Below, one piece after another: positions 47,530 to 56,470 of a DNA stretch of 64,000 nucleotides (position 1 is its first letter; each line of letters opens with the position of its first letter). Below the pieces are notes generated by a model. It made no database searches. It was not told the DNA's origin and saw only the letters and a program-made list of their open reading frames with translations. Source of the DNA: Brucella pseudintermedia (lineage in GTDB: Bacteria > Pseudomonadota > Alphaproteobacteria > Rhizobiales > Rhizobiaceae). The translations under genes were made by a program, and so were the position numbers. The stretch spans positions 62,001 to 126,000 of the forward strand of contig NZ_WBWE01000006.1 in NCBI RefSeq assembly GCF_008932435.1, written 5' to 3'.

Positions 47530-48477
47530 TCAGCTCGGGTCGTAGGCCCACGCCCTTATCAGATGGGTTGCGATGGCGCCGGATGGCGGCACCCGCAGCC
47601 CGTTTTCATGCGTGCCTTCGAGCATGGTGCGCACTTCAGCCTTCGAGAACCAGCGGCCGTCTTCCAGCTCCGAACGGTCGATGGTGAAATCGTCGCTCAA
47701 AACCTCTGCATGGCAGCCGATCATCAGCGAATAGGGGAACGGCCAGGGCTGGCTCGCATGATAGGCGACACGGCCGATGGCGAGCCCCATTTCCTCCACG
47801 CTTTCCCGGCGCACGGCTGCCTCGATTGTTTCGCCATGCTCGATAAAGCCCGCGAGACAGGAATAGGAGCCGGGCGCAAAATGCGGCCCACGGGCAAGAA
47901 TGCATTTTTCGCCGCGCACCGGCAGCATGATCGCCACCGGATCGGTACGCGGAAAATGCTCCGCGCCGCAATTGGGGCATTGCCGCTTGGCGCCACCGGC
48001 GCGCATTTCGGTTTTCGTGCCGCATCGTCCGCAGAAACGGTGATTGGCGTGCCATGCGGTGAGTGCTGCTGCGTGTGCTAGCGCGCCAAGCAGTTCGGCA
48101 GACACCAGCCCCTCCGTATAGATGCTGCGATAGTCCTGCATCCGGAAAGGCGCTTCCATCGCTTCCGGATCGAGCTGCGTCGTCAATGCCACAAGCGGCA
48201 TTCCGTCCTGAAGCCCGAGCAGAACAGGCTCCTGCAGGTCGGGCGCAAATTCCTTCGCCTCGCCGAAGCGGAACAAGGCGCGCGGCGCTTTCTCATCGGC
48301 ATAGTCGAGAAGCAGCCTGTTGCCGCCCAGCAGCATGATTCGGGTTTGGGGAAGTTCCAGCGCCGTGAAGGCCGAATCATCCTGCCGCTTTTCGGATTGG
48401 CGGTCGATCCGGTTGCCGGAAAAACCGACGGATCGGCTTGGTTCGATTTCCGGCAGGTCATAAAGACGGAAAGCCAT
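47530..48477 (-). CDS. nudC: NAD+ diphosphatase, NudC-type Nudix hydrolase
   Basis: A 315-residue protein. Zinc ribbon Cys149, Cys152, Cys167, Cys170, then the Nudix box starting at Gly210 (GFIEHGETIEAAVRRESVEE) and the NudC signature SQPWPFPYSLM at residue 242. NudC cleaves NAD(H) and can remove NAD caps from RNA. The ATG at 48477 was chosen; 48516 is also possible. The HIT gene ends 26-66 bases upstream, so they form a pair. Confidence 0.93.
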   Translation of the reverse strand: MAFRLYDLPEIEPSRSVGFSGNRIDRQSEKRQDDSAFTALELPQTRIMLLGGNRLLLDYADEKAPRALFRFGEAKEFAPDLQEPVLLGLQDGMPLVALTTQLDPEAMEAPFRMQDYRSIYTEGLVSAELLGALAHAAALTAWHANHRFCGRCGTKTEMRAGGAKRQCPNCGAEHFPRTDPVAIMLPVRGEKCILARGPHFAPGSYSCLAGFIEHGETIEAAVRRESVEEMGLAIGRVAYHASQPWPFPYSLMIGCHAEVLSDDFTIDRSELEDGRWFSKAEVRTMLEGTHENGLRVPPSGAIATHLIRAWAYDPS

Positions 48478-48542
48478 GATTATCTCTGGAAAGGATTTTG
48501 GGGGATCGAAACGCATCCCGAAAAGATGCGCGCGAAAACAAA

Positions 48543-48947
48543 CTAAAGCGCCGCGCGAATGGCGGCGATGAATTTTTCGGCGTCTCTTTCGTCGTAGGCT
48601 TCGCGGGTGCCAAAACCCCAAACGGGACCGGGCCAGCCCGCATCGCCCTCGTTGCGGGCGATCACATGCAAATGCAATTGCCGCACGATATTGCCGAGCG
48701 CGCCCGTATTGATTTTTTCGCAGCCCGTCGCCGACTTGAGCGCCTGCGCAACGATGCCGGTCTCGAAGGTCAGCATCGTCTGGTCGAGCGGTGTCATGTC
48801 GTGAATCTCGGCGAGATCAGGACGGCGCGGCACCAGGATCAGCCAAGGCCAGCGCCGGTCATTCATCAGCCGAAGCTCGCACAGGCCGAGCTTGGCGACG
48901 GAAAAAGTGTCGGCATTGAGCCGTTTATCAAGTTCAAATTGTCCCAT
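48543..48947 (-). CDS. HIT-family hydrolase
   Basis: A 134-residue histidine-triad domain protein. The motif reads QLHLHVIAR: His92 and His94 are present but the first histidine is Gln90. This is a known HIT subfamily with the usual continuation RNEGDAGWPGPVWG. HIT proteins hydrolyse nucleotide phosphoramidates or dinucleotides; the substrate here is unknown. It is upstream of nudC on the same strand, which suggests a shared nucleotide-hydrolysis role. Confidence 0.88.
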   Translation of the reverse strand: MGQFELDKRLNADTFSVAKLGLCELRLMNDRRWPWLILVPRRPDLAEIHDMTPLDQTMLTFETGIVAQALKSATGCEKINTGALGNIVRQLHLHVIARNEGDAGWPGPVWGFGTREAYDERDAEKFIAAIRAAL

Positions 48948-49016
48948 AGGCCGATTCCTATCAGTTTTTTTCGTTCAGCGCTTGCTTTTTGCGCAACGAT
49001 TGACGATATGCAGACC

Positions 49017-49113
49017 GGGAGGTTGGTGGTGGACGAGCCACTCGCCAACCGGGTCAGGTCCGGAAGGAAGCAGCCCTAACGAGCCACGGCACGGGTCATC
49101 GTGCCAGCCTCCC
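49017..49113 (+). ncRNA. ffs: Signal recognition particle 4.5S RNA
   Basis: About 97 bases. The universally conserved Ffh-binding core is present: GGGTCAGGTCCGGAAGGAAG with the GGAA tetraloop, then CAGCCCTAA. The ends pair (GGGAGG with CCTCCC). It lies just upstream of dnaX on the same strand, the common alphaproteobacterial location. End positions are estimated from pairing. Confidence 0.93.
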
Positions 49114-49230
49114 ACCCTTCTCACCGCGCCGACGACTGTTGATGGACAGCCTCTTTGGTTGACGCCGCTCATGCGTCCGGTCCAAACTGGCGGCTGAGAA
49201 AGAAGCGAATGGAGAACGGAAGGGCAGCTC

Positions 49231-51048
49231 ATGGACACAAAATCCGCTGATGGCGCCTACCGCGTTCTCGCCCGCAAGTATCGCCCCCAGAATTTCAACG
49301 ACCTTATCGGCCAGGAGCCGATGGTCCGCACGCTCAAGAACGCGTTCGAGACGGGCCGCATCGCGCAGGCCTGGATGCTCACTGGCGTTCGCGGGGTCGG
49401 CAAGACCACCACGGCGCGCATTCTGGCGCGCGCGCTCAATTACAAGACCGATACGGTTGACCAGCCGACCATCGACCTTTCCGTGCAGGGCGAAAACTGC
49501 CAGGCGATCATGGAAGGCCGCCATGTCGACGTGATCGAGATGGACGCCGCCTCGCATACCGGCATCGATGACATTCGCGAGATCATCGAGCAGGTTCGCT
49601 ACCGTCCGGTTTCGGCGCGCTACAAGGTCTATATCATCGACGAAGTGCACATGCTTTCCACCGCCGCCTTCAACGGCCTGTTGAAGACGCTGGAGGAGCC
49701 GCCGCCGCACGTCAAATTCATCTTTGCTACCACTGAAATCCGAAAAGTACCGATCACGGTTCTGTCGCGCTGCCAGCGTTTCGACCTGCGTCGTATCGAA
49801 TCGGGCACGCTTGCCGCTCATCTGCGCCGTATTGCGGAAGCCGAACAGATCGAGGTGGATGACGCATCGCTGGCCATGATCGCCCGCGCAGGCGAAGGCT
49901 CGGCACGCGATTCGCTGTCGATCTTCGATCAGGCCATCGCGCATGGCGCTGGCACCGTCACGGCGGAAGCCGTGCGCTCCATGCTGGGCCTTGCCGACCG
50001 CGCTCGCATCATCGACCTGTTCGAGATGCTGATGCGCGGTGACGTCGCAGGCGCTCTGACCGAATTTCGCGCCCAATATGATGTCGGCGCGGATCCTTCA
50101 GTTGTGCTGACCGATCTGGCCGATTTCAACCATCTGGTCACGCGCCTCCGTTTCACGCCTGACGTGGCGGAAGACGTGTCATTGTCGGAAGACGAACGCG
50201 TGCGAGGCCGTGAATTCGCGCAGAAACTTTCGGTCCGCGTGCTGTCGCGGACATGGCAGATGCTGCTCAAGGGCATTGCGGAAGTGGACACCGCAACAAG
50301 GCCGGTTCAGGCAGCGGAAATGCTGCTGATTCGCCTTGCCCATGCCGCCGATCTGCCGACGCTGGATGAAGCAATCCGCGGTCTCGACAGTGGTTCGGTT
50401 TCCGCGCCGCGCCCGCAGCCGGGCAATCCGCGCCCAAATGGCGGTGGCCAGCCCGAAGCGCGTTTTGCCACTGACGCGGTTGGCGCATCTTCGATGGCGC
50501 CCGCTTCCGGTGGGCCAGCCACGGCCATGCGTATCGTGGAAACCACGGCGCAACTGGCGCAGCCGGTGCAGGCAGCGCAGCCGGCTGTCGAACCCACGCC
50601 GCAGCCCTCGGTACCGATCAACAGCCTGCACGATGTTGTGGCCCTTGCCGACAAGCACCGCGACATGCAGTTCAAGATTCTGGTCAAGAACTGTGTGCGT
50701 CTGGCTTCTATTGCGCCCGGACGTCTCGAAATCGGCCTGACCGACGATGCGCCGAAGTCGCTGCCGAGCGATATTTCGCAGCGCCTCCTCAACTGGACCG
50801 GCATTCGCTGGATCGTCACCGTCGCGCGCGATGTGGCGGGGCAGACCATTTCCGAGGCTGAAACCGAGCGCCGCGACAATCTGGTGACCGACGCCCGAGC
50901 CGATCCCGATGTGGCCGCCATTCTCGCAGCCTTTCCGGGCGCGAAGATTACGGACGTGCGCATTGCCGTGCCGGAACAGAATGACGACGAGGATATCGAC
51001 CTCGACGCTATACCGGAAACACCGGACGTAACGTCTGAAGACGACTGA
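49231..51048 (+). CDS. dnaX: DNA polymerase III gamma/tau subunit
   Basis: A 605-residue clamp-loader subunit. Walker A GVRGVGKT (52-59), Walker B YIIDEVHMLS, sensor region FIFATTEIRKVP and SRC arginine-finger segment. A proline/alanine-rich linker (about 380-460) precedes the tau C-terminal domain. The four zinc-binding cysteines found in E. coli DnaX between Walker A and B are lost except for Cys90. I saw no clear frameshift signal for making gamma. Confidence 0.95.
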   Translation: MDTKSADGAYRVLARKYRPQNFNDLIGQEPMVRTLKNAFETGRIAQAWMLTGVRGVGKTTTARILARALNYKTDTVDQPTIDLSVQGENCQAIMEGRHVDVIEMDAASHTGIDDIREIIEQVRYRPVSARYKVYIIDEVHMLSTAAFNGLLKTLEEPPPHVKFIFATTEIRKVPITVLSRCQRFDLRRIESGTLAAHLRRIAEAEQIEVDDASLAMIARAGEGSARDSLSIFDQAIAHGAGTVTAEAVRSMLGLADRARIIDLFEMLMRGDVAGALTEFRAQYDVGADPSVVLTDLADFNHLVTRLRFTPDVAEDVSLSEDERVRGREFAQKLSVRVLSRTWQMLLKGIAEVDTATRPVQAAEMLLIRLAHAADLPTLDEAIRGLDSGSVSAPRPQPGNPRPNGGGQPEARFATDAVGASSMAPASGGPATAMRIVETTAQLAQPVQAAQPAVEPTPQPSVPINSLHDVVALADKHRDMQFKILVKNCVRLASIAPGRLEIGLTDDAPKSLPSDISQRLLNWTGIRWIVTVARDVAGQTISEAETERRDNLVTDARADPDVAAILAAFPGAKITDVRIAVPEQNDDEDIDLDAIPETPDVTSEDD

Positions 51049-51072
51049 ACTACGGAATGATGGAGTAAACCC

Positions 51073-51396
51073 ATGCGTGACATGATGGGCATGATGAAGC
51101 AGGCGAAGGAATTGCAGGCCAAGATGAAGGCCATGCAGGACGAGATCGCCAATCTGGAAGCCTCGGCGTCTTCGGGCGGCGGGCTGGTGACGATCACGCT
51201 TTCCGGTAAGGGCACCCTGTCGGCGCTGAAGATCGACCCGTCGCTGATGAAGGAAGACGAGGTGGAAATCCTCGAGGACCTCATCATCGCGGCGCATAAC
51301 GACGCCAAGGCCAAGCTCGAAGCCGCCATGGCCGAAAAGACCCAGTCGCTCACCGCCGGCCTGCCGATCCCTCCGGGGTTTAAGCTGCCGTTTTAG
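51073..51396 (+). CDS. ybaB: YbaB/EbfC nucleoid-associated protein
   Basis: A 107-residue DNA-binding protein, methionine- and lysine-rich at the N terminus ([18 protein letters not shown]) with the C-terminal PPGFKLPF. It lies between dnaX and recR, an arrangement conserved across bacteria. Confidence 0.94.
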   Translation: MRDMMGMMKQAKELQAKMKAMQDEIANLEASASSGGGLVTITLSGKGTLSALKIDPSLMKEDEVEILEDLIIAAHNDAKAKLEAAMAEKTQSLTAGLPIPPGFKLPF

Positions 51397-51502
51397 GGGA
51401 ATAGGGCAATAAGGCAGTAGGGCAGTATGGTTTTATCTGCCGGATTGCCGCCGCCCATTTTTCCTATTGCCTTACTGCCCTATTGCCTTACTGCCTTAAA
51501 AG
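51397..51502 (+). repeat. Inverted array of RGGCARTA octamers
   Basis: The left arm (about 51404-51427) has three tandem octamers of the type AGGGCAAT, AAGGCAGT, AGGGCAGT. The right arm (about 51465-51498) has four on the opposite strand. The arms can pair into a long hairpin between ybaB and recR. AGGGCAGT is the 8-bp repeat unit of the Brucella HOOF-Print VNTR loci. Confidence 0.85.
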
Positions 51503-52108
51503 ATGTCCAAACGAATAGCCGGTCCTGAAATCGAACGTCTCATCCAGCTTCTGGCCCGCGTGCCGGGGCTTGGGCCGCGTTCGGCCCGTCGCGCGGCGCT
51601 GCATCTCATCAAGAAGAAGGAAGCGCTTCTGGTGCCGCTTGGCGGCGCGATGCAGGAGGCTGCCGAAAAGGTGCGCATCTGTTCGTGCTGCGGCAATGTC
51701 GATACGTCCGATCCATGCACGATCTGCACCGATGAGCGCCGCGATCCGGCGACATTGATCGTCGTGGAGGATGTTTCCGATCTCTGGGCGCTGGAGCGCG
51801 CCGGTACGATGAATGTGCGGTATCACGTTCTCGGCGGTCGCCTGTCGCCGCTCGATGGCATCGGCCCGGACGATCTCAACATCAAGGGATTGGTGGAACG
51901 TGTCGCGGCCGGTGAAATCAAGGAAGTGATTTTGGCGGTCAACGCCACCGTCGAAGGCCAGACGACCGCGCATTACATCACCGACCAGCTATCGAATTTC
52001 GATGTGCGCGTGACACGGCTTGCCCATGGCGTTCCGGTCGGCGGCGAACTCGACTATCTGGATGAAGGCACGCTTGCCGCAGCGTTACGGGCACGGACAA
52101 CGCTTTAG
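51503..52108 (+). CDS. recR: Recombination protein RecR
   Basis: A 201-residue protein. N-terminal helix-hairpin-helix ([19 protein letters not shown]), four-cysteine zinc finger (Cys60, Cys63, Cys72, Cys75) and a Toprim domain ([12 protein letters not shown]). RecR works with RecF and RecO in RecA loading at gaps. No strong ribosome binding site is visible because the octamer repeat runs up to the start. Confidence 0.95.
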   Translation: MSKRIAGPEIERLIQLLARVPGLGPRSARRAALHLIKKKEALLVPLGGAMQEAAEKVRICSCCGNVDTSDPCTICTDERRDPATLIVVEDVSDLWALERAGTMNVRYHVLGGRLSPLDGIGPDDLNIKGLVERVAAGEIKEVILAVNATVEGQTTAHYITDQLSNFDVRVTRLAHGVPVGGELDYLDEGTLAAALRARTTL

Positions 52109-52161
52109 AGCATTTCCAGCAAAAGTGTGAAACGGTTTTGCGCAGGATAATGCGACAAAAC
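52108..52161 (+). repeat. Dispersed palindromic repeat, copy 1
   Basis: Begins GAGCATTTCCAGCAAAAGTG and continues GAAACGGTTTTGCGCAGGA, with TAATGCGACAAAAC at its right end. It lies immediately after the recR stop. Similar elements occur at 56734-56767 and 56169-56220 in this window. Confidence 0.8.
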
Positions 52162-52183
52162 AAATCTAGGTTTGGAGACATGC

Positions 52184-53443
52184 ATGGCAGCGGGACATTG
52201 GAAGCGTAGCCTGAAGATTGGTCTCGCACTGCTTGCCGGTCTTGTCATTTCCCCCGCCATCGCCGCGCCCTCGAAGGCACAGATCGAAAGCCAGTATCGC
52301 AATTGGCTGGAGAAAGATCTCTGGCCGGAAGCGAAGGCGGCAGGTGTGTCCCGCGCCGTGTTCGATCAGGCTTTCGCCGGTGTCTCGATCAATTGGAAGC
52401 TGCCCGATCTTGTCATTCCCGGCGAAAAGCCCTCGACGCCAAAAGAGCAGAAGCAGGCGGAATTTGGCGCGCCCGGGAAATATTTTAACGCCAAGACGAT
52501 GGGCGCCGTCACAAGTGGCGGACAGGCGCGCTACGGCCAATATGCCAGCCTCCTGAAGCGCATCGAACAGAAGTACGGCGTTCCGGGGCCGATCCTGCTC
52601 GCCGTATGGGGCCGCGAATCCGGCTTCGGCACGGTGAAGATTCCCTATAATGCCTATGAGGTTCTCGGCACCAAGGCCTTTATGGCAACCCGCAAGGACA
52701 TGTTCCGCAAGGAACTGATCGCCGCGCTCGAAATCGCCTCGAAAGGCTATATCGACGAGAGCGCCATGAAAAGCTCTTGGGCGGGCGCGCTCGGCCAGCC
52801 GCAATTCATGCCGACCTCCTATCTCAAGCACGCCGTCGATTTCGACGGCGACGGCAAGCGCGACATCTGGAATTCTGTGCCCGATACGCTCGCCTCCATT
52901 GCCAATTATCTGAAACTGCATGGCTGGCAGAATGGGCGCGACTGGGGCTTTGAGGTCAACGTTCCGGAGAATGTCTCATGCTCGCTGGAAGGACCGGATC
53001 AGGGCAAGTCGATTGGCGAATGGGCGAAGCTCGGCGTCACCAGGGTGAATGGCAAGCCGTTTCCCGCCCATGAATTGAAGGGCGAGGGTTTTCTGCTCAT
53101 GCCTGCCGGTCACCACGGCCCCGCCTTTGTGGTGAGCCCGAATTTCTATGTGCTCAAGGACTATAATATGAGCGATCTCTATGCGCTCTTTATCGGCCAT
53201 GTCGGTGATCGCATCGCCTATGGCGCGGGCGATTTCAGCCGTGCATGGGGCGATGTCGGCTCCATGTATCGCTCCGATATTGGCGCAATGCAGAAGCGCA
53301 TGCAGGCGCTCGGCTATGATGTCGGCAAGCCGGACGGGTTGACCGGCTTCAAGACGCGCCGCTCCATCGGCCTGTGGCAGGCCAGGAACGGCATGGCTTC
53401 TACCTGCTTCCCGCAACCGGAATTGCTGCGTCAGATTCGCTGA
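52184..53443 (+). CDS. Lytic murein transglycosylase (MltB-type)
   Basis: A 419-residue periplasmic enzyme. Signal peptide about residues 1-27 (cleaved after AIA), SLT_2/MltB catalytic domain with Glu145 in WGRESGFG, and a C-terminal peptidoglycan-binding domain 1 (MQKRMQALGYDVGKPDGLTG). It cleaves murein glycan strands, forming 1,6-anhydromuramic acid. The ATG at 52184 has TTGGAGA in front. It overlaps the stop of the convergent LysR gene by 13 bases. Confidence 0.92.
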   Translation: MAAGHWKRSLKIGLALLAGLVISPAIAAPSKAQIESQYRNWLEKDLWPEAKAAGVSRAVFDQAFAGVSINWKLPDLVIPGEKPSTPKEQKQAEFGAPGKYFNAKTMGAVTSGGQARYGQYASLLKRIEQKYGVPGPILLAVWGRESGFGTVKIPYNAYEVLGTKAFMATRKDMFRKELIAALEIASKGYIDESAMKSSWAGALGQPQFMPTSYLKHAVDFDGDGKRDIWNSVPDTLASIANYLKLHGWQNGRDWGFEVNVPENVSCSLEGPDQGKSIGEWAKLGVTRVNGKPFPAHELKGEGFLLMPAGHHGPAFVVSPNFYVLKDYNMSDLYALFIGHVGDRIAYGAGDFSRAWGDVGSMYRSDIGAMQKRMQALGYDVGKPDGLTGFKTRRSIGLWQARNGMASTCFPQPELLRQIR

Positions 53444-54312
53444 ATGAGATCGGCAAAAGCCTGCAAGGCTTTGGTCCTGTAGCGGTCATTGTGCTGAAGC
53501 ATGAGGAACTGACGCCGGGGCAGGGGAAAATCTGCCTTTACCAGTGTTCCCGCTGCCAGATGCGGCGCCGCGACAAGCTCCGATATGGCGGTCACATAAT
53601 CGCCGGAGCGCACCGCCGAACAGATGGCTTCGTTGGAGGGCAGTTCCAGCGCCACATGGAGCCGCGCCGGGTCATAGCCGGAAGCGCGCATGGCATCCTC
53701 GAAAACGCTGCGCGTTCCCGATCCCTGTTCGCGCAAAATCCATTTTCCCTTAAAAAGCCGGTCCCAGTTCAGCTTCCCGCTGCCTGCCCAGTCATGGTCG
53801 GGACGCACCACCAGAATGAGCTGATCGCTTGCAACCTTGGTGATCGATAGCGACGGAGCCTGCACCGCCCCTTCCACGAGGCCGATATCGGCAACGCCTT
53901 CCTCTGTCGCCTGGGTCACGCTTTCCGTGTTTCCGAGCGTCAGCCGCACATCGATCAGGGGGTAGGCAGCGTGAAATCGCGCCAGAAAGGGCGGCAGCCA
54001 GTAGCTTGCAATGGTCTGGCTGGCATGGATGGCGAGAATGCCGCGCTTGCCGCCGCCAAGTTCCGACAGCATACGCTCGGCGGAACGCGCGCGGGCAAGC
54101 GTGGCGCGCGCCTCATCCAGAAACATGCGTCCATCGCCGGTCAACTCAATGCGCCGGCCGATGCGGTTGAAGAGGGTCGCGCCGTAGCGGTCTTCCATCG
54201 TGCGGATGGCTGAACTGACCGCCGAAGGGGTCAGATGCAGGGCTTCCGAGGCTTGGGTGAGGTGCTCCCGCTCGGCAACTTCTATGAAAATTCGCAGTTG
54301 TTCCAGTGTCAT
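53431..54312 (-). CDS. LysR-family regulator next to a YeiH transporter
   Basis: A 293-residue LysR-type regulator. The helix-turn-helix is LTQASEALHLTPSAVSSAIR (residues about 17-36), followed by the substrate-binding domain. It is divergent from the YeiH gene, 114 bases away; in other bacteria this pair is regulator and target (YeiE-like). The inducer is unknown but a sulfur compound would fit. Confidence 0.9.
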   Translation of the reverse strand: MTLEQLRIFIEVAEREHLTQASEALHLTPSAVSSAIRTMEDRYGATLFNRIGRRIELTGDGRMFLDEARATLARARSAERMLSELGGGKRGILAIHASQTIASYWLPPFLARFHAAYPLIDVRLTLGNTESVTQATEEGVADIGLVEGAVQAPSLSITKVASDQLILVVRPDHDWAGSGKLNWDRLFKGKWILREQGSGTRSVFEDAMRASGYDPARLHVALELPSNEAICSAVRSGDYVTAISELVAAPHLAAGTLVKADFPLPRRQFLMLQHNDRYRTKALQAFADLIQRI

Positions 54313-54426
54313 AGCGATAATCGTTCGATTTTATCGAATGAAATATGCCATATAATGAAATGGAATGAACAGTAAAAATCAAGCATCTGATCGGAAAATA
54401 TTTTTCTTTCTCGATGAAATGCCAAA
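54313..54426. promoter_or_regulatory. LysR/YeiH divergent promoter
   Basis: A 114-base AT-rich region between divergent genes with several ATAAT-rich stretches. It should hold the LysR operator, but I cannot delimit a T-N11-A site with confidence. Confidence 0.6.
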
Positions 54427-55437
54427 ATGACATACTCCAAAATCCAGAACATCCTCCCGGGCCTCGCCTTGAGTATTGCCGTCACCGCCGCGGCGCTGAC
54501 GCTGGAAAAAATCGAGGAGTATTATGCGGGGCGGGCATGGCTGGAAGCGCTGGTTATCGCCATCCTGCTCGGTACGGTCGTCCGGACGTTCCTGCGGCCC
54601 GGCCCACGGTTCAACAAGGGAATAGGCTTTTCCGCCAAGCTGCTGCTGGAGATCGCCGTGGTATTGCTCGGAGCTTCGATCAGCGCAAGCGCGGTCGTTG
54701 CTGCTGGCTCGGGGCTCATTTTCGGCATTGCGGGCGTCGTTGTGGTGGCGATTTCGCTCAGCTACGGGATCGGTCGCCTGTTGAAGCTGCCGCATCGCAT
54801 GGCGGCACTGGTCGCCTGCGGCAATTCCATCTGCGGCAATTCGGCGATTGCCGCCACTGCGCCAGTCATCGGCGCGGGTAGCGAGGATGTGGCGGCTTCC
54901 ATCGCCTTCACCGCGATTTTGGGTGTGGTTGTGGTGTTGACCTTGCCGCTGCTGGTGCCGCTTTTGGGCTTGTCGCACACGCAATATGGCGTGCTGGCAG
55001 GGCTGACCGTTTATGCGGTGCCGCAGGTTCTGGCGGCCACTGCGCCGGTCGCGACGGTCAGCGTGCAGCTCGGCACGCTGGTCAAACTGGTCCGCGTGCT
55101 CATGCTGGGCCCAGTGATTCTTGTTCTCGCGCTTCTTGCCGGTAACAAGGATGCGAATGCCAAGCCCGGCTTCTTCCAGCTCGTGCCATGGTTCATTCTG
55201 GGCTTTCTCGGCATGATGGCATTGCATTCGCTGCACCTGATACCGGAATCGATCCTCCCCGCGATTCAGTCTGCCTCGACCATCCTCACTATCGTTTCGA
55301 TGGCGGCGCTGGGGCTTGGCGTGGATGTGCGTTCCGTCGCAGCCGCCGGTGGCCGTGTGACGTTGACTGCGATTCTCTCATTGCTTGTGCTGGGCCTCAT
55401 CAGCCTTGGGCTGATTCATCTGCTGAACATTGCCTGA
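54427..55437 (+). CDS. yeiH: YeiH-family putative sulfate exporter
   Basis: A 336-residue integral membrane protein of the UPF0324/YeiH family with about ten transmembrane segments. The conserved ACGNSICGNSAIAA (near residues 122-135) and GLTVYAVPQVLAA mark the family. Transport of sulfate or a related anion is a family prediction, not shown by the sequence. Confidence 0.86.
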   Translation: MTYSKIQNILPGLALSIAVTAAALTLEKIEEYYAGRAWLEALVIAILLGTVVRTFLRPGPRFNKGIGFSAKLLLEIAVVLLGASISASAVVAAGSGLIFGIAGVVVVAISLSYGIGRLLKLPHRMAALVACGNSICGNSAIAATAPVIGAGSEDVAASIAFTAILGVVVVLTLPLLVPLLGLSHTQYGVLAGLTVYAVPQVLAATAPVATVSVQLGTLVKLVRVLMLGPVILVLALLAGNKDANAKPGFFQLVPWFILGFLGMMALHSLHLIPESILPAIQSASTILTIVSMAALGLGVDVRSVAAAGGRVTLTAILSLLVLGLISLGLIHLLNIA

Positions 55438-55536
55438 GGCCACAGGCGCGGGCACCAATGCACTCCGCAAAAATTGCGATTGTTGCGGCTTTTAGAACAT
55501 GGTGCGATAGGGCTTGCCAATATGTGAGAGATTGCC

Positions 55537-56052
55537 ATGACCCTGTTGCCGCTTACCATGATCCCCGACCCAATCCTGCGCAAGCTGTCCCTTCCTGTCG
55601 AAACCATCAATGGCGAAATCCGCCAACTCGCGGAGGATATGCTCCAAACCATGTATGAATCGTCGGGCGCGGGCATTGCCGCCGTGCAGGTTGGCAGGCT
55701 CCTGCGCATGACCGCGATCGATGTCGAATATCGCAATGGCGAGCCCAAGCCTATCATCGCCATCAACCCCGAAATCATCGCCGCCTCGGAGGAGAAAAGC
55801 ACGTATGACGAGGGCTGCCTGTCTGTCGGGGCTGCCTATCGCGGCTCGGTTTCGCGCCCTGCGCGGATTACCGTTTCCTATACGGACCTGAATGGCGAAA
55901 AAAAGCGGATCGATGCCGATGGCATTCTGGCCACCTGCTTCCAGCATGAGATCGACCATATGAACGGCGTGCTCTTTCTCGATCACCTGACGGCAGAACA
56001 GCGCGATGAAATACTGGAGAAAGTGGCGATGAATGCTTCGCCCGATACCTGA
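55537..56052 (+). CDS. def: Peptide deformylase (second type)
   Basis: A 171-residue enzyme that removes the formyl group from new proteins. All three motifs are intact: GAGIAAVQ (Gln51), EGCLS (Cys94) and QHEIDH (His137, Glu138, His141). Fmt, the usual operon partner, is absent, so this is likely a second deformylase gene in the genome. A role other than housekeeping deformylation is possible. Confidence 0.9.
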   Translation: MTLLPLTMIPDPILRKLSLPVETINGEIRQLAEDMLQTMYESSGAGIAAVQVGRLLRMTAIDVEYRNGEPKPIIAINPEIIAASEEKSTYDEGCLSVGAAYRGSVSRPARITVSYTDLNGEKKRIDADGILATCFQHEIDHMNGVLFLDHLTAEQRDEILEKVAMNASPDT

Positions 56053-56168
56053 ATGATTTCTCTGGCGGGAGGTACAACCTCTTCGGCCATCGTGACCCAT
56101 GGCGAAAGACAAAGCCCGACATGAGCGGTGCTTCAACACGCTGATTTATCAAACACGTTAAAAAGACT

Positions 56169-56220
56169 AGGGCATTTTCAGCGACGCGAAGCGCGTTGGC
56201 GTCGGATAATGCGATAAAAG
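56169..56220 (+). repeat. Dispersed palindromic repeat, divergent copy
   Basis: GGCATTTTCAGCGACGCGAA followed by a GCGTTGGCGTCGGATAATGC segment; the core ends GGATAATGCGATAAAAG, parallel to GGATAATGCGACAAAAC of copy 1. Confidence 0.7.
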
Positions 56221-56320
56221 CAATTGGCCTCGTCCTGAAACGCGCAACGGTTTTCGGACAAGGCACAGGTAAAAGCAAACAATAGAGCGAAGATCGGGTT
56301 CAACCCGCTGGAGATACGCT

Positions 56321-56470
56321 CTAGAACCAATAACAGAAATAGGATGAATGAGCTATGGCCAGAAGCTCTTCCTCTGTATAGGAGTCATTCTCGTAATAAT
56401 GCGGCGGCATGCAATTGGAAACATACCAATTGGCAAATCTCGTCAGTACATCCATTACTAGGTTTTTCAT
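56321..56470 (-). CDS. Uncharacterised 49-residue small protein
   Basis: A reading frame on the minus strand with ATG at 56470, 49 codons and a TAG. It has a strong AAGGAGAT ribosome binding site eight bases upstream, better than most genes here. The product begins MKNLVMDVLTRFANWY, has MPPHYYENDSYTEEELLA in the middle and an aromatic C terminus (SSYFCYWF). It has two cysteines and is acidic in the centre. I do not recognise a family, and no function can be given. Codon use is not typical of its GC-rich neighbours (AAT, TAT, AGA, CTA, GTA codons occur), so it may be acquired or newly arisen. Confidence 0.6.
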   Translation of the reverse strand: MKNLVMDVLTRFANWYVSNCMPPHYYENDSYTEEELLAIAHSSYFCYWF

